Assembly (NCBI GenBank): GCA_964242215.1 | Contig: CAXTCJ010000014.1 | Span: 1 to 64,000 of the forward strand | Origin: LMUY01 sp964242215 | Lineage (GTDB): Bacteria > Pseudomonadota > Alphaproteobacteria > Acetobacterales > Acetobacteraceae | Direction of reading: 5' to 3' | DNA length: 64,000 nt | Shown here: positions 18,316-26,297 of the stretch, piece after piece | How the letters are laid out: each line of letters opens with the position of its first letter | Position numbering within the stretch: position 1 is the first letter of the stretch | Program-made: the position numbers and the translations under genes | Notes under the pieces: model-generated | What the model saw: the letters and a program-made list of their open reading frames with translations, nothing else | Told to the model about the DNA's origin: nothing | Databases searched by the model: none

Positions 18316-20004
18316 TTGACCAGCACACTGAGCTACGTCCACGGCACATCGGACATCCCCTTGCGAGGTGAAACGCTCGGCCGCAGCTTCGACCGGACCG
18401 TGGCGCGCTGGGGAGACCGGCCCGGCCTGGTGGTTCGCAGCCAAGGCGTGCGCTGGAGCTACGCCGAACTCGGCGCCCGGGCCGACGCACTGGCCGCCGG
18501 GCTGCTGGCGTTGGGCATCGAACCCGGCGAGCGCGTTGGCATCTGGTCGCTCAACAACGCCGAGTGGCTGACCACGCAGATCGCCACCGCCAAGGCCGGC
18601 ATCATCCTGGTCAACATCAATCCGGCCTACCGGGTGAGCGAACTGGAATTCGCCCTCACCAAGGTCGGCGTGACGGCGCTGATCACCGCCACCGCGTTCA
18701 AGACCAGCGACTACATGGCGATGCTGCACGACATGCTGCCCGAGTTGGCCACCAGCGTGCCGGGCGCTCTGCACGCCGCCCGGGTGCCATCCTTGCGCAC
18801 CATCATCCAGATCGGCGGCCCCTCGCCCGGCACCCTGGGCTTCCACGAGGTCGCATCGCGCGGCGGACCCACACAGCACGCCCGGCTGGCGGCGTTGGCG
18901 GACACGCTGCAATTCGACGATCCGATCAACATCCAGTTCACCTCCGGCACCACGGGCAGCCCGAAAGGCGCCTGCCTCACCCACCACAACGTGCTCAACA
19001 ACGGCTTCTTCATCGGCGAGGCGATGCAGCTGACCGAGCACGACCGCCTGTGCATCCCCGTGCCGCTGTATCACTGCTTCGGCATGGTGCTGGGCAACCT
19101 GGCCGCGCTCACCCACGGCACCTGCATCGTCTATCCCGGCGAGGGCTTCGACCCGCTCGCCACGCTGCAGACCGTGGCGGAGGAGCGCTGCACCGGGCTG
19201 CACGGCGTGCCCACCATGTTCATCGCCGAGATGGAGCACCCGCGCTTCGCCGAGTTCGACCTGTCCAGTCTGCGCACCGGGATCATGGCCGGCTCGCCCT
19301 GCCCGATCGAGGTGATGCGCCGCGCCGTGGACCGGATGCACCTGACCGACATCACCATCTGCTACGGCATGACCGAGACCAGCCCGGTCAGCTTCCAGAC
19401 CACGGCGGACGATCCGCTGGAACGCCGGGTCACCACGGTCGGCCGCATCCACCCGCATCTGGAGGTGAAGATCGTCGACCCCGAGGGCCGCATCGTGCCC
19501 CGCGGCGTGACCGGCGAACTGTGCACCCGGGGCTACAGCGTGATGCTCGGCTACTGGGACGACAAGCCGCGCACCGAGCAGGTGATCGACGCCGCGCGCT
19601 GGATGCACACCGGCGACCTAGCCGTGATCGACGACGAGGGCTACTGCAACATCGTCGGCCGGCTGAAGGACGTGGTGATCCGCGGCGGCGAGAACGTGTA
19701 TCCGCGCGAGGTCGAGGAGTTCCTGTACGGCCACCCGGCGATCCTGGACGTGCAGTGCTTCGGCGTCGCCGACCCCCGCTACGGCGAGGAACTGTGCGCC
19801 TGGGTGCGGCTGCGCGACGGAGCCATCCTGAGCGACGAGGACGTGCGCGCGTATTGCCGCGGCAAGATCGCCCACCAGAAGGTCCCGCGCTACGTGAAGT
19901 TCGTGGATGGTTTCCCGATGACGGTCACCGGCAAGATGCAGAAATACCTGATGCGGGCCGACATGGAACAGGAACTGGGGCTGGTGGCGGCGGCGACCGC
20001 CTGA
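18316..20004 (+). CDS. AMP-forming acyl-CoA synthetase
   Basis: A second ANL-family acyl-CoA ligase, about 562 residues, resembling medium- and long-chain fatty acyl-CoA synthetases (FadD-like family). The A3 motif FTSGTTGSPKGACLTHHN, A5 CYGMTETSPV, A8 WMHTGDLAVIDDEGYCNIVGRLKD and A10 TVTGKMQKY with catalytic Lys are all present. The open frame begins at GTG 18310, but ggggagg at 18304-18310 overlaps that codon and is 5 bases from TTG 18316, so TTG is the likelier start. It is only about 30% like the other ligase in this window by eye, so it is not a recent duplicate. A CinA-type gene follows after 30 bases. Confidence 0.87.
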   Translation: MTSTLSYVHGTSDIPLRGETLGRSFDRTVARWGDRPGLVVRSQGVRWSYAELGARADALAAGLLALGIEPGERVGIWSLNNAEWLTTQIATAKAGIILVNINPAYRVSELEFALTKVGVTALITATAFKTSDYMAMLHDMLPELATSVPGALHAARVPSLRTIIQIGGPSPGTLGFHEVASRGGPTQHARLAALADTLQFDDPINIQFTSGTTGSPKGACLTHHNVLNNGFFIGEAMQLTEHDRLCIPVPLYHCFGMVLGNLAALTHGTCIVYPGEGFDPLATLQTVAEERCTGLHGVPTMFIAEMEHPRFAEFDLSSLRTGIMAGSPCPIEVMRRAVDRMHLTDITICYGMTETSPVSFQTTADDPLERRVTTVGRIHPHLEVKIVDPEGRIVPRGVTGELCTRGYSVMLGYWDDKPRTEQVIDAARWMHTGDLAVIDDEGYCNIVGRLKDVVIRGGENVYPREVEEFLYGHPAILDVQCFGVADPRYGEELCAWVRLRDGAILSDEDVRAYCRGKIAHQKVPRYVKFVDGFPMTVTGKMQKYLMRADMEQELGLVAAATA

Positions 20005-20034
20005 CCCGCCCTCCCTAATAACGGAGCCCTCCCG

Positions 20035-20523
20035 ATGCAGACACTTCTTCCCACCGCCGCCCAACTCGCCACGATCTTGCGTGTCCGGGGCGAGACCGTG
20101 GCCGTGGTCGAGTCCTCGGCCGCCGGGCTGATCTCCGCCGCCTTGCTCGCGCAGGCCGGGGCGTCGGCCTATTTCGTCGGAGGCGGCGTGGTTTATACCG
20201 CGAAAGCCCGCGAGGCGTTGCTGGGCATCGGCGCGGACGAGATGGTCGGCCTGCGCTCGTCCAGCGAACCCTACGCGGCGCTGCTCGCAAACCGGGTGCG
20301 GGAGCGTCTCGGCACCACCTGGGGGCTCGCGGAGACGGGGGCCGCCGGGCCGACCGGCAACCGCTACGGCGATGCCGCCGGACACACCTGCCTTGCCATC
20401 GCCGGGCCGATCGAGCGGGTCCGCACGCTCGAGACAGGGTCCGCCAACCGCGAGGACAACATGCGGCAGTTCGCGGCGGCGGCCTTGGCGCTGTTCGATG
20501 AAGTGCTCGCCCTCTCCACCTAA
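20035..20523 (+). CDS. CinA-family nicotinamide-nucleotide amidohydrolase-like protein
   Basis: A 162-residue single-domain protein matching the C-terminal domain of CinA (PncC), which deamidates nicotinamide mononucleotide in pyridine nucleotide recycling. The motifs AETGAAGPTGNRYGD and VVYTAKAREALLG are family hallmarks. The N-terminal active-site segment, usually AESCTGG, reads VESSAAGLISAALL here, so the loop is altered and activity is not assured. Length is typical for stand-alone members. It follows the acyl-CoA ligase by 30 bases in the same direction and is followed by a palindromic intergenic element. Confidence 0.8.
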   Translation: MQTLLPTAAQLATILRVRGETVAVVESSAAGLISAALLAQAGASAYFVGGGVVYTAKAREALLGIGADEMVGLRSSSEPYAALLANRVRERLGTTWGLAETGAAGPTGNRYGDAAGHTCLAIAGPIERVRTLETGSANREDNMRQFAAAALALFDEVLALST

Positions 20524-20660
20524 ATCCTCCCTCGCGACGCGGGAGAGGGGGACCGTGCGAAGCATGGTGGAGGGGGCCAGCCACCCGCACCGCCTGTGAC
20601 CCAACAGCCCCCACCGTCGGCGTCGCCGCCGCCCCCCCCCCGGCAAGAACGGGAGAGGAT
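20524..20660. repeat. Palindromic intergenic element, copy 1 (degenerate)
   Basis: A ~137-base element starting atcctccctcg and ending gggagaggat. It shares blocks with copies at 58258 and 62211: the outer cctccctcg...gggagagg arms, a gcatggtggagggggcc block, and a ccaccgtcggcgtcgccgcc block. This copy is the most diverged and contains a run of C. It begins immediately after the amidohydrolase stop codon and fills most of the gap to the cupin gene's 3' end. Confidence 0.75.
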
Positions 20661-20699
20661 CAGCCGACTGCAGCCCTCCCCAACTTGGAACGTATGGCG

Positions 20700-21917
20700 T
20701 CAGACCGGCACGACCGGCGATTTCTCCTTGTGGAACGCGTCGATCACCGTTGGGTCGACATGAAGATGCGCCTGGACCAGGTAGGCCGGCGTCAGCGCTA
20801 GCCACTGGTTCAACGACACATCGGCGTAGTAGTCGCTCTTGAACATCTCCAGGAACCGCAACGGCGTCGTGCCGGTGTTCTCGATGTAGTGGCCCATCGC
20901 GAACGGCACGTAGCCCACGTCCCCGGCGGCGAAATCGAAGGTGCGGGCATCGCCGGAGGACCCGAACACACCCATCCGCCCCTGGCCTTCGAGGTAGTAC
21001 TGCCACTCGTTCGTGTTGGGGTGCCAATGCAGTTCGCGCAGTCCGCCGGGCGCCAACTCCACCAAGGCCGCCGCGATCTTCTTGGATGCCGGGAAATTGC
21101 CCGAGTCGGTGATCCGAACCGAACCGTTCTTGGCTTGGACCGGCGATTGCGCCTCCATGCGGTGCTTGAACGTGTCTGGCACCGGCGGCGCGCCCATCAG
21201 TTTGTCCGGCCCCAGCGGACCCGGCACGTCGGACTTGAAGATATACAGTGTGCTCGGATCGGACGTGTTCTTGAACGCATCCTCGGCGACGCCGAAGTTC
21301 TTCGCCAGCACTTCGGGCGGGATGTGCTTGATCCAGTCGCTCAGCAGGAACGTGCTGTCCTCGTTGAAGCTGCCACTGTCGAACACCAGCAGGAATTCGC
21401 AGCCATCCGGCCCCAAGCCTTGGATCGAGTGCGGGATGCCGGAGGGGAAGTACCACAGATCCCCCACCCCCACATCCTCGACGAAATTGCGGCCGGAGGC
21501 GTCCACCGCGGTGATGCGGGCATTGCCGTACAGCATGTACGACCACTCCGCCTCCTTGTGCCAATGCAGCTCCCGGATGCCGCCGGCATTCAGCCGCATG
21601 TTCACGCCGGCGATGTCCTTGGACACGCCGAATTCCCGCTCGGTGATCTGCCGGGTCCAGCCACCGCTCTCCTGCCGCATGTGGGAGTCGGCGAAGCTGA
21701 ACCGCAGGTTGGGCAGGGTGCCGTGGTCGGTGGCAGGCGGGTTGAGAATGTCGGGGTTCTGCGCATCGCGCGCGGCGTTGCGCGGGCCGGGATCGCTGCC
21801 GCCGACGCCGGGCTGACGGCTCGGCTGCAGGTCGGCGGCGCGCACGACATGGGCGCCGAGCAGCCCCGCGCCCATCGTCAAACCGGCCAGGACGTCGCGG
21901 CGGTTGGTTGAATTCAT
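20700..21917 (-). CDS. Bicupin oxalate decarboxylase family protein, Tat-exported
   Basis: The product (405 residues) is a two-cupin protein of the OxdC family, which splits oxalate to formate and CO2 using manganese. Cupin 1 has metal ligands His118, His120, Glu124 (ELHWHKEAEW) and His163; cupin 2 has His297, His299, Glu304 (ELHWHPNTNEW) and His343. The lid loop SFNEDSTF keeps the glutamate (Glu186) that in Bacillus OxdC SENS favours decarboxylase over oxidase activity. The N-terminus NRRDVLAGLTMGAGLLGAH is a twin-arginine signal, so the enzyme is folded with metal before export to the periplasm. ATG 21917 is the start; a longer frame upstream lacks a signal. Acid-stress or oxalate use is the likely role. 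Confidence 0.88.
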   Translation of the reverse strand: MNSTNRRDVLAGLTMGAGLLGAHVVRAADLQPSRQPGVGGSDPGPRNAARDAQNPDILNPPATDHGTLPNLRFSFADSHMRQESGGWTRQITEREFGVSKDIAGVNMRLNAGGIRELHWHKEAEWSYMLYGNARITAVDASGRNFVEDVGVGDLWYFPSGIPHSIQGLGPDGCEFLLVFDSGSFNEDSTFLLSDWIKHIPPEVLAKNFGVAEDAFKNTSDPSTLYIFKSDVPGPLGPDKLMGAPPVPDTFKHRMEAQSPVQAKNGSVRITDSGNFPASKKIAAALVELAPGGLRELHWHPNTNEWQYYLEGQGRMGVFGSSGDARTFDFAAGDVGYVPFAMGHYIENTGTTPLRFLEMFKSDYYADVSLNQWLALTPAYLVQAHLHVDPTVIDAFHKEKSPVVPV

Positions 21918-22160
21918 GACTGCATGGTTCCTCGAAGACGTGTGGCGGGAGGCCGTGTCGCCCCCTGCCCTTCGCGCCCTAACGAGCCAGCCACCCGCAA
22001 CGCCCGCCCGAACGCCACCGCGCGCCATCACAGCTGGGTGACCCGGCGCCCCGGCCAGGCTGGCGGGCAGCCGGCCGCCCCAACGCCCGGCTGTTCGGTC
22101 CAAGCGCGTGTGCAGCCAAGCGTCGATCCTGTGAGCCGATGGTGTGCGCAGCCACGCTGG

Positions 22161-22778
22161 CTAGCCGGTATCGATGCCGGGCCAAGGGGCGCCGGTGCCG
22201 CCCGGCAACCCTGCCTCGAGCGTCTGCGTCACCAGCCCCAGCTCGCGGCAGATCTTTGCGATCACCTCCGCCACCGGCATCGCGCCGGTCTCGGCCAGGT
22301 CCAGCTCGTCCAGCCGCTCGGCCAGTTCGTCGAACAGCCGCTCGGCCGCCTCGCCGTCCGCCTGGTGCCGGATCGCCTCGCCCACGCCGCGCGCCACCTG
22401 CCGCCGCACCATCGCCGCCCGGTCGTCCGCCCGGTCCCGCGCCGACCCGGCGCGTGGCCACCCGGCCTCGATCCGCCGCAGCAAGGCGACACTGCGCCGC
22501 ACCGAGCGCGCCAGCCGATCGTGCGCGAGGGCCAACAGTTCGGTGCGCGGCACGGAAGCTGCCATCGCCGCGTTCGCCACGTCGATCGCCTGGCCGCCCG
22601 CGACCGCCTCGCCCAGCGAGTTAGCCTCCTTGCCGGGTTCGGGCAGCGAGCCCGCCACGAGCTCCGCGACCTGCAACTCGATCTCCATCATCCGCGTGAC
22701 CACGCGCGCCGCCCGCATCCCGAGGGAGGCGAGTTCGGTGAGCGTGGCGTCGAGGGTGGGAGGAACGATGGCGTCCAT
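22161..22778 (-). CDS. Unknown helical protein
   Basis: A 205-residue, Ala/Arg/Glu-rich, almost entirely helical protein with no signal or membrane segment. I do not recognise a domain. Codon use is strongly GC-rich like the surroundings, and the reading frame on the opposite strand has no better candidate, which supports it being real. It lies 243 bases upstream of the cupin in the same direction; I saw nothing else in that gap. Its start codon is 167 bases from the AT-rich reverse transcriptase gene, which is divergent, so this gene marks the left boundary of the foreign-looking DNA. Confidence 0.55.
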   Translation of the reverse strand: MDAIVPPTLDATLTELASLGMRAARVVTRMMEIELQVAELVAGSLPEPGKEANSLGEAVAGGQAIDVANAAMAASVPRTELLALAHDRLARSVRRSVALLRRIEAGWPRAGSARDRADDRAAMVRRQVARGVGEAIRHQADGEAAERLFDELAERLDELDLAETGAMPVAEVIAKICRELGLVTQTLEAGLPGGTGAPWPGIDTG

Positions 22779-22889
22779 GGCGGGGACAGGACCACACGGC
22801 AGGGGACAGTTTCAACGGTTGCCAACGGCAGTGCTACTGAGAGCTGCGGCGCGGTGAGACGTTGCCCATCGGTGGCGGACCCTGCCTCA

Positions 22890-22943
22890 CCTACTGGATA
22901 GTCACGCTGGCAAAATTGCTAAAAGGTGTGCAACCTCAGTAGG
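22890..22943 (+). promoter_or_regulatory. Inverted repeat in leader of the reverse transcriptase gene
   Basis: CCTACTG at 22890-22896 is complementary to CAGTAGG at 22937-22943, enclosing 40 bases that also contain TTGC/GCAA (22916-22919 and 22930-22933). The base composition drops from GC-rich to AT-rich inside this stretch. The right arm ends one base before the ATG at 22945. It could be a structured leader, a short non-coding RNA or chance; the arms are only 7 bp. Confidence 0.3.
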
Positions 22944-22944
22944 G

Positions 22945-24606
22945 ATGGGAGATGCCGCCGTAAAGTATCTGCTTATGGCGGTCAACAAACGCTCAGAGCC
23001 GAGGTTTAGTGATATGGCGTACAGACTCGGACAGCCGGCGTTAGAACAAGCGATGAGGCATCTATGTAGATATGGAGACACGGATGTTTTGCCACACTCT
23101 CCGGAACTAGCGTTCTTCCGAGATGAAGGGGTCGCAATCGTAGCAGAGTTATCATCCCTTGATCTTGACAGCTATGATCCGAGTAGCGCCGTGGAGGCCT
23201 TGGCTCCTAAAAGTAAATATGGATTCAGAATAGTTCATCATTTGCCAGTTGTAGACTCGCTTATACTGTTAGCTTGTGTCTGCGAAATTGGTTCTCAAAT
23301 AGAGAATTTTCGGATTAGCAGCGATTACATTAACGCGTTCTCATACAGATTTGTTCAAAGTGCGGGTGGTCACATCTTTAGTTCAGATAAAACGTACAGA
23401 AACTGGTTAGAAGCTCAGGCCTCTTTTATCAAAGTCAGACCAAGGGTATACACGATAGTAGCAACAGATATTTCTGACTTTTATGCAAGAATTAATTCCC
23501 ACAGGCTCGAGAATTTACTTGACCAATGCTCACATGCTCATGGAGCAGTCAGATTTATCAAAAAACACGTTCGGATAATCAGGGCTACGCAATCGTTTGG
23601 TCTACCTGTTGGCGGAAGCGCAGCTCGGCTTCTTGCCGAGTTGGCTTTATCAGACACAGATCGTGCTCTGGCAAGCCACGGAATCATAGCGACAAGATTC
23701 GTAGACGATTTCCGATTCTTTTTAGAAGCTAATCAGAGCCCTTACGATGCATTGGGTTTTCTTGCAGAGCAACTCGGAATAAATGAAGGCCTCAGTCTTA
23801 ATGCGTCGAAGACAACGACTTACGGTCGAGCCGAATATCTAAGTAAGCTTGATTTGTCAATCATGGACGTATCTGATGAAGCGGAAGGAGTTGCGTTGGA
23901 ATCTCTGACTGCGGAGCTATATCATGACGAAGAGCCAGACGAGACCAAACTCAAGCAGCTACAGGGCCTCAACCTTTTAGACTTTTTAAGTGAGGAAATA
24001 AAAAAAGACCCCTGGGATGTGGCAAGAATAAAGGTTATATTTCGAGCGTTGAAAATCGCCAAACCCGAAGACTGCGTTGAATTCATAGTAAATAACTTTG
24101 AGGATTTGTTGGTATTTGCAAAAGAGTTATGCTTATTGATGCAAGCGCTTGAAAACGAGGATCTCACGTGTTTTGACAGCCTTCTAGACAGGGTAATACT
24201 AGCCATCTTGGCACCACCAGCGTCTAGCGTTCAGTCAATTAGGACTTGGCTTATAGAGATATTTGTTCGTAACGTAATTACGCTTCCAGATCACAGACTC
24301 GTAGAATTAGCCTATCTAAGTAATTTGATGGACAAACGTCAAATACTTTTCCTCCGTGGTAGAGGAAACGACGTAAACTTCTTCAGACGAAACAAAACTT
24401 CGTTTGACAACTACTCAAATCAGGAGCGGTTTTGCCTTGTGTGGGGTGCGAGTTGCCTTCCTGCGGATGAGTATGAGAAATGGACGCAGTTTGTTAGGCC
24501 AAAATTCTCTCAGCCAATTTGCAACCTGTTCTTGAAATGGGCCAACAAAAATCTGGGCAAGCTAACGGGTAGGCTAGCGAAAGCAATAGAGGATCATCCC
24601 GAATGA
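22945..24606 (+). CDS. Stand-alone reverse transcriptase, Abi/UG (DRT-like) type
   Basis: A 553-residue RNA-directed DNA polymerase. Palm motifs are in order: motif A VATDISDFYARI (Asp175), motif B GLPVGGSAARLLAE (219-232), motif C TRFVDD with Asp254 and Asp255, and motif D LSLNASKTT (Lys289). Upstream, FRIVHHLPVVDSLILLA and AFSYRF fit the N-terminal RT region. Residues ~310-553 are helical with no X/thumb or maturase domain of group II introns and no retron msr-msd nearby, as in Abi and UG enzymes that defend against phage. The gene is clearly AT-richer than its neighbours (one 60-base row counts 25 G+C), a sign of transfer. The start is uncertain: ATG 22945 and 22975 lack ribosome sites, while ATG 23014 follows gagg by 9 bases. 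No partner gene is adjacent. Confidence 0.85.
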   Translation: MGDAAVKYLLMAVNKRSEPRFSDMAYRLGQPALEQAMRHLCRYGDTDVLPHSPELAFFRDEGVAIVAELSSLDLDSYDPSSAVEALAPKSKYGFRIVHHLPVVDSLILLACVCEIGSQIENFRISSDYINAFSYRFVQSAGGHIFSSDKTYRNWLEAQASFIKVRPRVYTIVATDISDFYARINSHRLENLLDQCSHAHGAVRFIKKHVRIIRATQSFGLPVGGSAARLLAELALSDTDRALASHGIIATRFVDDFRFFLEANQSPYDALGFLAEQLGINEGLSLNASKTTTYGRAEYLSKLDLSIMDVSDEAEGVALESLTAELYHDEEPDETKLKQLQGLNLLDFLSEEIKKDPWDVARIKVIFRALKIAKPEDCVEFIVNNFEDLLVFAKELCLLMQALENEDLTCFDSLLDRVILAILAPPASSVQSIRTWLIEIFVRNVITLPDHRLVELAYLSNLMDKRQILFLRGRGNDVNFFRRNKTSFDNYSNQERFCLVWGASCLPADEYEKWTQFVRPKFSQPICNLFLKWANKNLGKLTGRLAKAIEDHPE

Positions 24607-24608
24607 TC
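24592..24608 (+). terminator. Small hairpin over the reverse transcriptase stop codon
   Basis: GATCAT-cccga-ATGATC forms a perfect 6-bp stem with a 5-base loop spanning the stop codon. There is no T run after it, so it is at best a weak terminator. The next 117 bases to the SDR gene return to high GC and hold no recognisable gene. Confidence 0.3.
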
Positions 24609-24725
24609 TAACATGAATGCGTCGGATGCGACACTGCAGGGCTACCCGTGGCCTTTCTCAAGAACAGCGATACCGGGCACGACGACGCTCTCGGATCATC
24701 GGCGCGCATCGCGCAAGTGGGCGGC

Positions 24726-25406
24726 TCACCAAGGCACTACCTCGCCCCGATAATCCACATACGCCACCCCACCCGTCCCCGCCCGGGCCGTCAGCACGTC
24801 CGCCATCCCGCGCACGCTCGTCTCCACGTCGAGCACCGCGTTCGGGCCGCCCATGTCTGTCTTCACCCAGCCCGGCGCCATCGCCACGATCGTGCGCTCG
24901 CCGCCGCTGCGGACGGCGTAGCTGCGCAACAGGGTGTTCAGCGCGGCCTTGCTCGCGCGGTACACCTCCCAGCCGCCCTTGGTGTTGTTCGACACACTGC
25001 CCAGCCCGGACGTCATCGCGGCGATGGTGCCCTTGGGGGTCACCAGCTCCGCAAGCGCCTCGATCACGCGCAGCGGGCTCAGGGCGTTGGTGGTCATGGT
25101 GCGCATGAAATCCTCGGTGCCGACGTCGGGCAGGATCTCCTCCGCGCCGTTGGCGACGCCGGCGTTGACGAACAGCACGTCCAGCGCCGTGCCGGACAGG
25201 CGATCGCGCAAGGCGAGCACCTCGCCGGTGTGGTTGATGTCCACCGTCTCGATCCGCACGGCGTCGCCCAGTTCGGCTAGGCCGCCGGGCTTGGCGGCGT
25301 CGCGGACGGTGGCGATCACGCGCCAGCCGCGGGCGGCGTATTCGCGCGCCAACCCAAGCCCCAGGCCGCGGGAGGCGGCAACGATCAGAATGGTGTTTTG
25401 GGCCAT
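24726..25406 (-). CDS. Short-chain dehydrogenase/reductase
   Basis: A 226-residue cytoplasmic SDR. The nucleotide loop reads ILIVAASRGLGLGLA (residues 6-20), a variant of TGxxxGxG in which the usual Thr-Gly is Ala-Ala. NAG is in VLFVNAGVAN, and the catalytic pair is in YRASKAAL (Tyr, Lys). Such short Rossmann proteins, close to the CsgA/C-factor group, reduce unknown carbonyls; the substrate cannot be told. It is convergent with the reverse transcriptase gene and intact to its C-terminus, so insertion of the RT did not damage it. Confidence 0.85.
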   Translation of the reverse strand: MAQNTILIVAASRGLGLGLAREYAARGWRVIATVRDAAKPGGLAELGDAVRIETVDINHTGEVLALRDRLSGTALDVLFVNAGVANGAEEILPDVGTEDFMRTMTTNALSPLRVIEALAELVTPKGTIAAMTSGLGSVSNNTKGGWEVYRASKAALNTLLRSYAVRSGGERTIVAMAPGWVKTDMGGPNAVLDVETSVRGMADVLTARAGTGGVAYVDYRGEVVPW

Positions 25407-25565
25407 GGCGACTTCCTAGCAGGATGCGGAAAAACTTGGGTTGTCAGTGCGATCAGTGCTTGCCGCGAGGCAATCCAGAGGGTTACGGCAGCTACTCGCC
25501 GGGTCGCCCTGTATTGCTTCGCTGCGCTCGCAATGACGCTGCAGCTTGATTACGCGCGGTTCGCC

Positions 25566-26297
25566 TCAGTGGTTCAACATGCTCTCGTGCACCCAGCCGA
25601 ACGGGGCCGTGTCGCCCACCTGGTACCAGCCGCCGGTGGAGGTGGCGAACACGTGCAGCACCTGGCCCTGCTGCACCGTGCGGGTCGATGGGCCGCCCGG
25701 GGTCGCGTGGACGTTGGCGCTCTGCCGCACCGTCACGCTGCCGCCGGCCGCGACCTGGCCGGGCACCACGCCGGGCAGCTTGGCCGCCGGAGCGGCGGCG
25801 GCGAGCGGATCGGGCGGCGGGGGCAAATGCGGGTCCGGGATATTGTCCGGCAAGGGCGGCAACGACAGCGGCCGTTCGGAGGCCGGGCCGCCGCGATCCC
25901 AGCAATCCGCCACCAGGGCCTGGTAGACCCGGCCGGCCTCGGTCGTCGTGGTGCCGACGTGGGCGTCGAAGGTGAACCGCGGCGTGGTGGCGTCCGGCGG
26001 GCTCACCTGCGTGGCAACCGACACGAACGCGACGAAGATCGTGGGATCGTCGGCGAAACCGCTGACCAGGCCGCACACCGCGGTGTGGTTCGGCAACGCC
26101 TGCGCGTAGGCTTGCACCCCGCGGAATTGCACCGTCTTGGGCAGCCCCGGCAGCGCGGCGATCGCCTGCAGCGCGGCGTCGCGCGCCTTGTCCAGGGCGG
26201 GAAGCGGGGACGCCGCCGTCTTCTTCTCGTCCTTGCAGCCCGCCAGCGACCCGGCGAGTGCGAGTGCGACGAGCAGCGCGCGGGCCTGTCTGGTCAA
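25566..26297 (-). CDS. SH3-domain lipoprotein
   Basis: A 243-residue envelope lipoprotein. The signal peptide MTRQARALLVALALAGSLAG ends in a lipobox with Cys21 (SLAGC). The C-terminal ~65 residues (SVTVRQSANVHATPG ... GWVHESML) form a bacterial SH3 domain, often a cell-wall-binding module. The middle is of unknown fold, with a Pro-rich linker (about 150-175). The start is TTG 26297, whose last two bases and next base form the TGA stop of the upstream oxidase gene (TTGA overlap), so translation is probably coupled. No ATG gives a signal peptide. Confidence 0.75.
   Translation of the reverse strand: MTRQARALLVALALAGSLAGCKDEKKTAASPLPALDKARDAALQAIAALPGLPKTVQFRGVQAYAQALPNHTAVCGLVSGFADDPTIFVAFVSVATQVSPPDATTPRFTFDAHVGTTTTEAGRVYQALVADCWDRGGPASERPLSLPPLPDNIPDPHLPPPPDPLAAAAPAAKLPGVVPGQVAAGGSVTVRQSANVHATPGGPSTRTVQQGQVLHVFATSTGGWYQVGDTAPFGWVHESMLNH

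Noticed and set aside
14779..19608. A 1609-codon open frame on the minus strand across four genes
   Set aside because: It runs antisense to parC, an acyl-CoA ligase and others with clear family motifs; its translation is His/Gln/Val/Gly-rich shadow sequence caused by high GC at third positions.
22779..24725. Retron, group II intron or diversity-generating element around the RT
   Set aside because: No msr-msd-like long inverted repeats, no domain V/VI-type intron RNA, no maturase domain and no template/variable repeat pair were seen.
24613..24753. A 46-codon frame just after the reverse transcriptase
   Set aside because: No ribosome site or recognisable feature, and it runs into the 3' end of the SDR gene; not supported as an accessory gene of the RT.
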